Shown here piece by piece: positions 6,023-6,125 of a stretch of DNA of 6,125 nt. A program made the translations under genes and the position numbers. How positions within the stretch are numbered: position 1 is the stretch's first letter; every line of letters starts with the position of its first letter. The stretch is from an uncultured Hyphomicrobiales bacterium. Its GTDB lineage: Bacteria > Pseudomonadota > Alphaproteobacteria > Rhizobiales > Aestuariivirgaceae. Below the pieces are notes generated by a model that saw only the letters and a list, made by a program, of their open reading frames with translations, did not search any database and had not been told where the DNA came from. The DNA lies in contig CAIYXE010000528.1 in NCBI GenBank assembly GCA_903930095.1, positions 1-6,125 of the forward strand. Direction: 5' to 3'.

Positions 6023-6095
6023 AAAGGAGCGCCCCTCCGGTCTGCAGGCAGGCCGCCGGTGTCGCGCCCCTTTGTAACCCCCGCGCTCCGGCGGC
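6023..6095 (-). other. GC-rich block with competing stems; possible end of a structured RNA
   Basis: On the minus strand AAAGGGGCGC (6073-6064) can pair with GCGCTCCTTT (6032-6023) over 10 bp with one G-U pair. On the plus strand that position is an A-C mismatch, so the minus-strand RNA fits better. Inside lie CCGG/CCGG and CTGC/GCAG pairs. A second perfect 8-bp stem, GCCGCCGG/CCGGCGGC (6088-6095 with 6052-6059), competes with it. The minus strand also contains GGGGGTTACAAAGGGG in between. The 5' part would lie beyond the window. I cannot assign a family; 6S RNA is one weak possibility. Confidence 0.3.
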
Positions 6096-6125
6096 TGACT
6101 TTCGCGCCCCACAGGGTCGATCCCC

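Larger units (their letters stand above)
5712..6125. other. Gene-free right end rich in palindromes
   Basis: I see no credible gene in these 414 bases. The one long frame, minus strand 5789-6112, runs through the REPIN-like repeat and gives the low-complexity Arg/Ser-rich peptide such repeats usually produce. The stretch holds a 12-bp palindrome (5786-5797), overlapping inverted repeats (5814-5837), the REPIN-like element (5898-5984) and a GC-rich block with competing stems (6023-6095). No convincing intrinsic terminator for the mipA-like gene is present. The T-run at 5806-5810 follows only a poor, bulged stem. Confidence 0.7.

Noticed and set aside
5789..6112. Minus-strand frame of 107 codons at the right end
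   Set aside because: It reads through both arms of the REPIN-like element and gives the Arg/Ser/Trp-rich peptide typical of translated palindromic repeats.

Overview
The window comes from an alphaproteobacterium, most likely of the Hyphomicrobiales/Rhizobiales kind. The evidence is the high GC content, separate nuoC and nuoD genes in the order nuoA-B-C-D with rhizobial-type protein sequences, a BacA-type SbmA/BacA transporter, and an Rsm22-family protein. I cannot name the genus from sequence alone.

Minus strand, 1-1646: the first four genes of the respiratory complex I operon, nuoA, nuoB, nuoC and the first 55 codons of nuoD, which runs off the left edge. The genes overlap or nearly touch, as expected for co-translated subunits. 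Upstream of nuoA lies about 250 nt of non-coding leader with two mutually exclusive small hairpins. Next comes the intrinsic terminator of a tRNA-Asp(GTC) gene (1946-2022, minus), which has its own clear promoter.

Minus strand, 2076-3427: a two-gene unit. An Rsm22/METTL17-like protein with a SAM-fold motif and a four-cysteine Fe-S pattern is followed, through an ATGA overlap, by a RidA/YjgF-family protein. The eukaryotic relatives of both act in mitochondria: small-ribosomal-subunit maturation and removal of reactive enamines or imines.

Plus strand, 3523-5711: a divergent pair. bacA/sbmA encodes an inner-membrane peptide transporter. About 150 nt later comes a MipA/OmpV-family outer-membrane beta-barrel protein with a signal peptide.

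Right end, 5712-6125: no credible gene. It holds several palindromes and one well-formed REPIN-like element. That element is two inverted copies of a GAAA-loop hairpin, and the only differences between the copies compensate each other within the stems. The last ~100 nt is a GC-rich block with competing inverted repeats that may belong to an RNA or regulatory region continuing past the edge.

Most of the window is ordinary core genome. I did not find a clearly new multi-gene system. The points most worth following are the REPIN-like element, the unexplained structured right edge, the Rsm22-RidA coupling and the BacA-MipA pairing.
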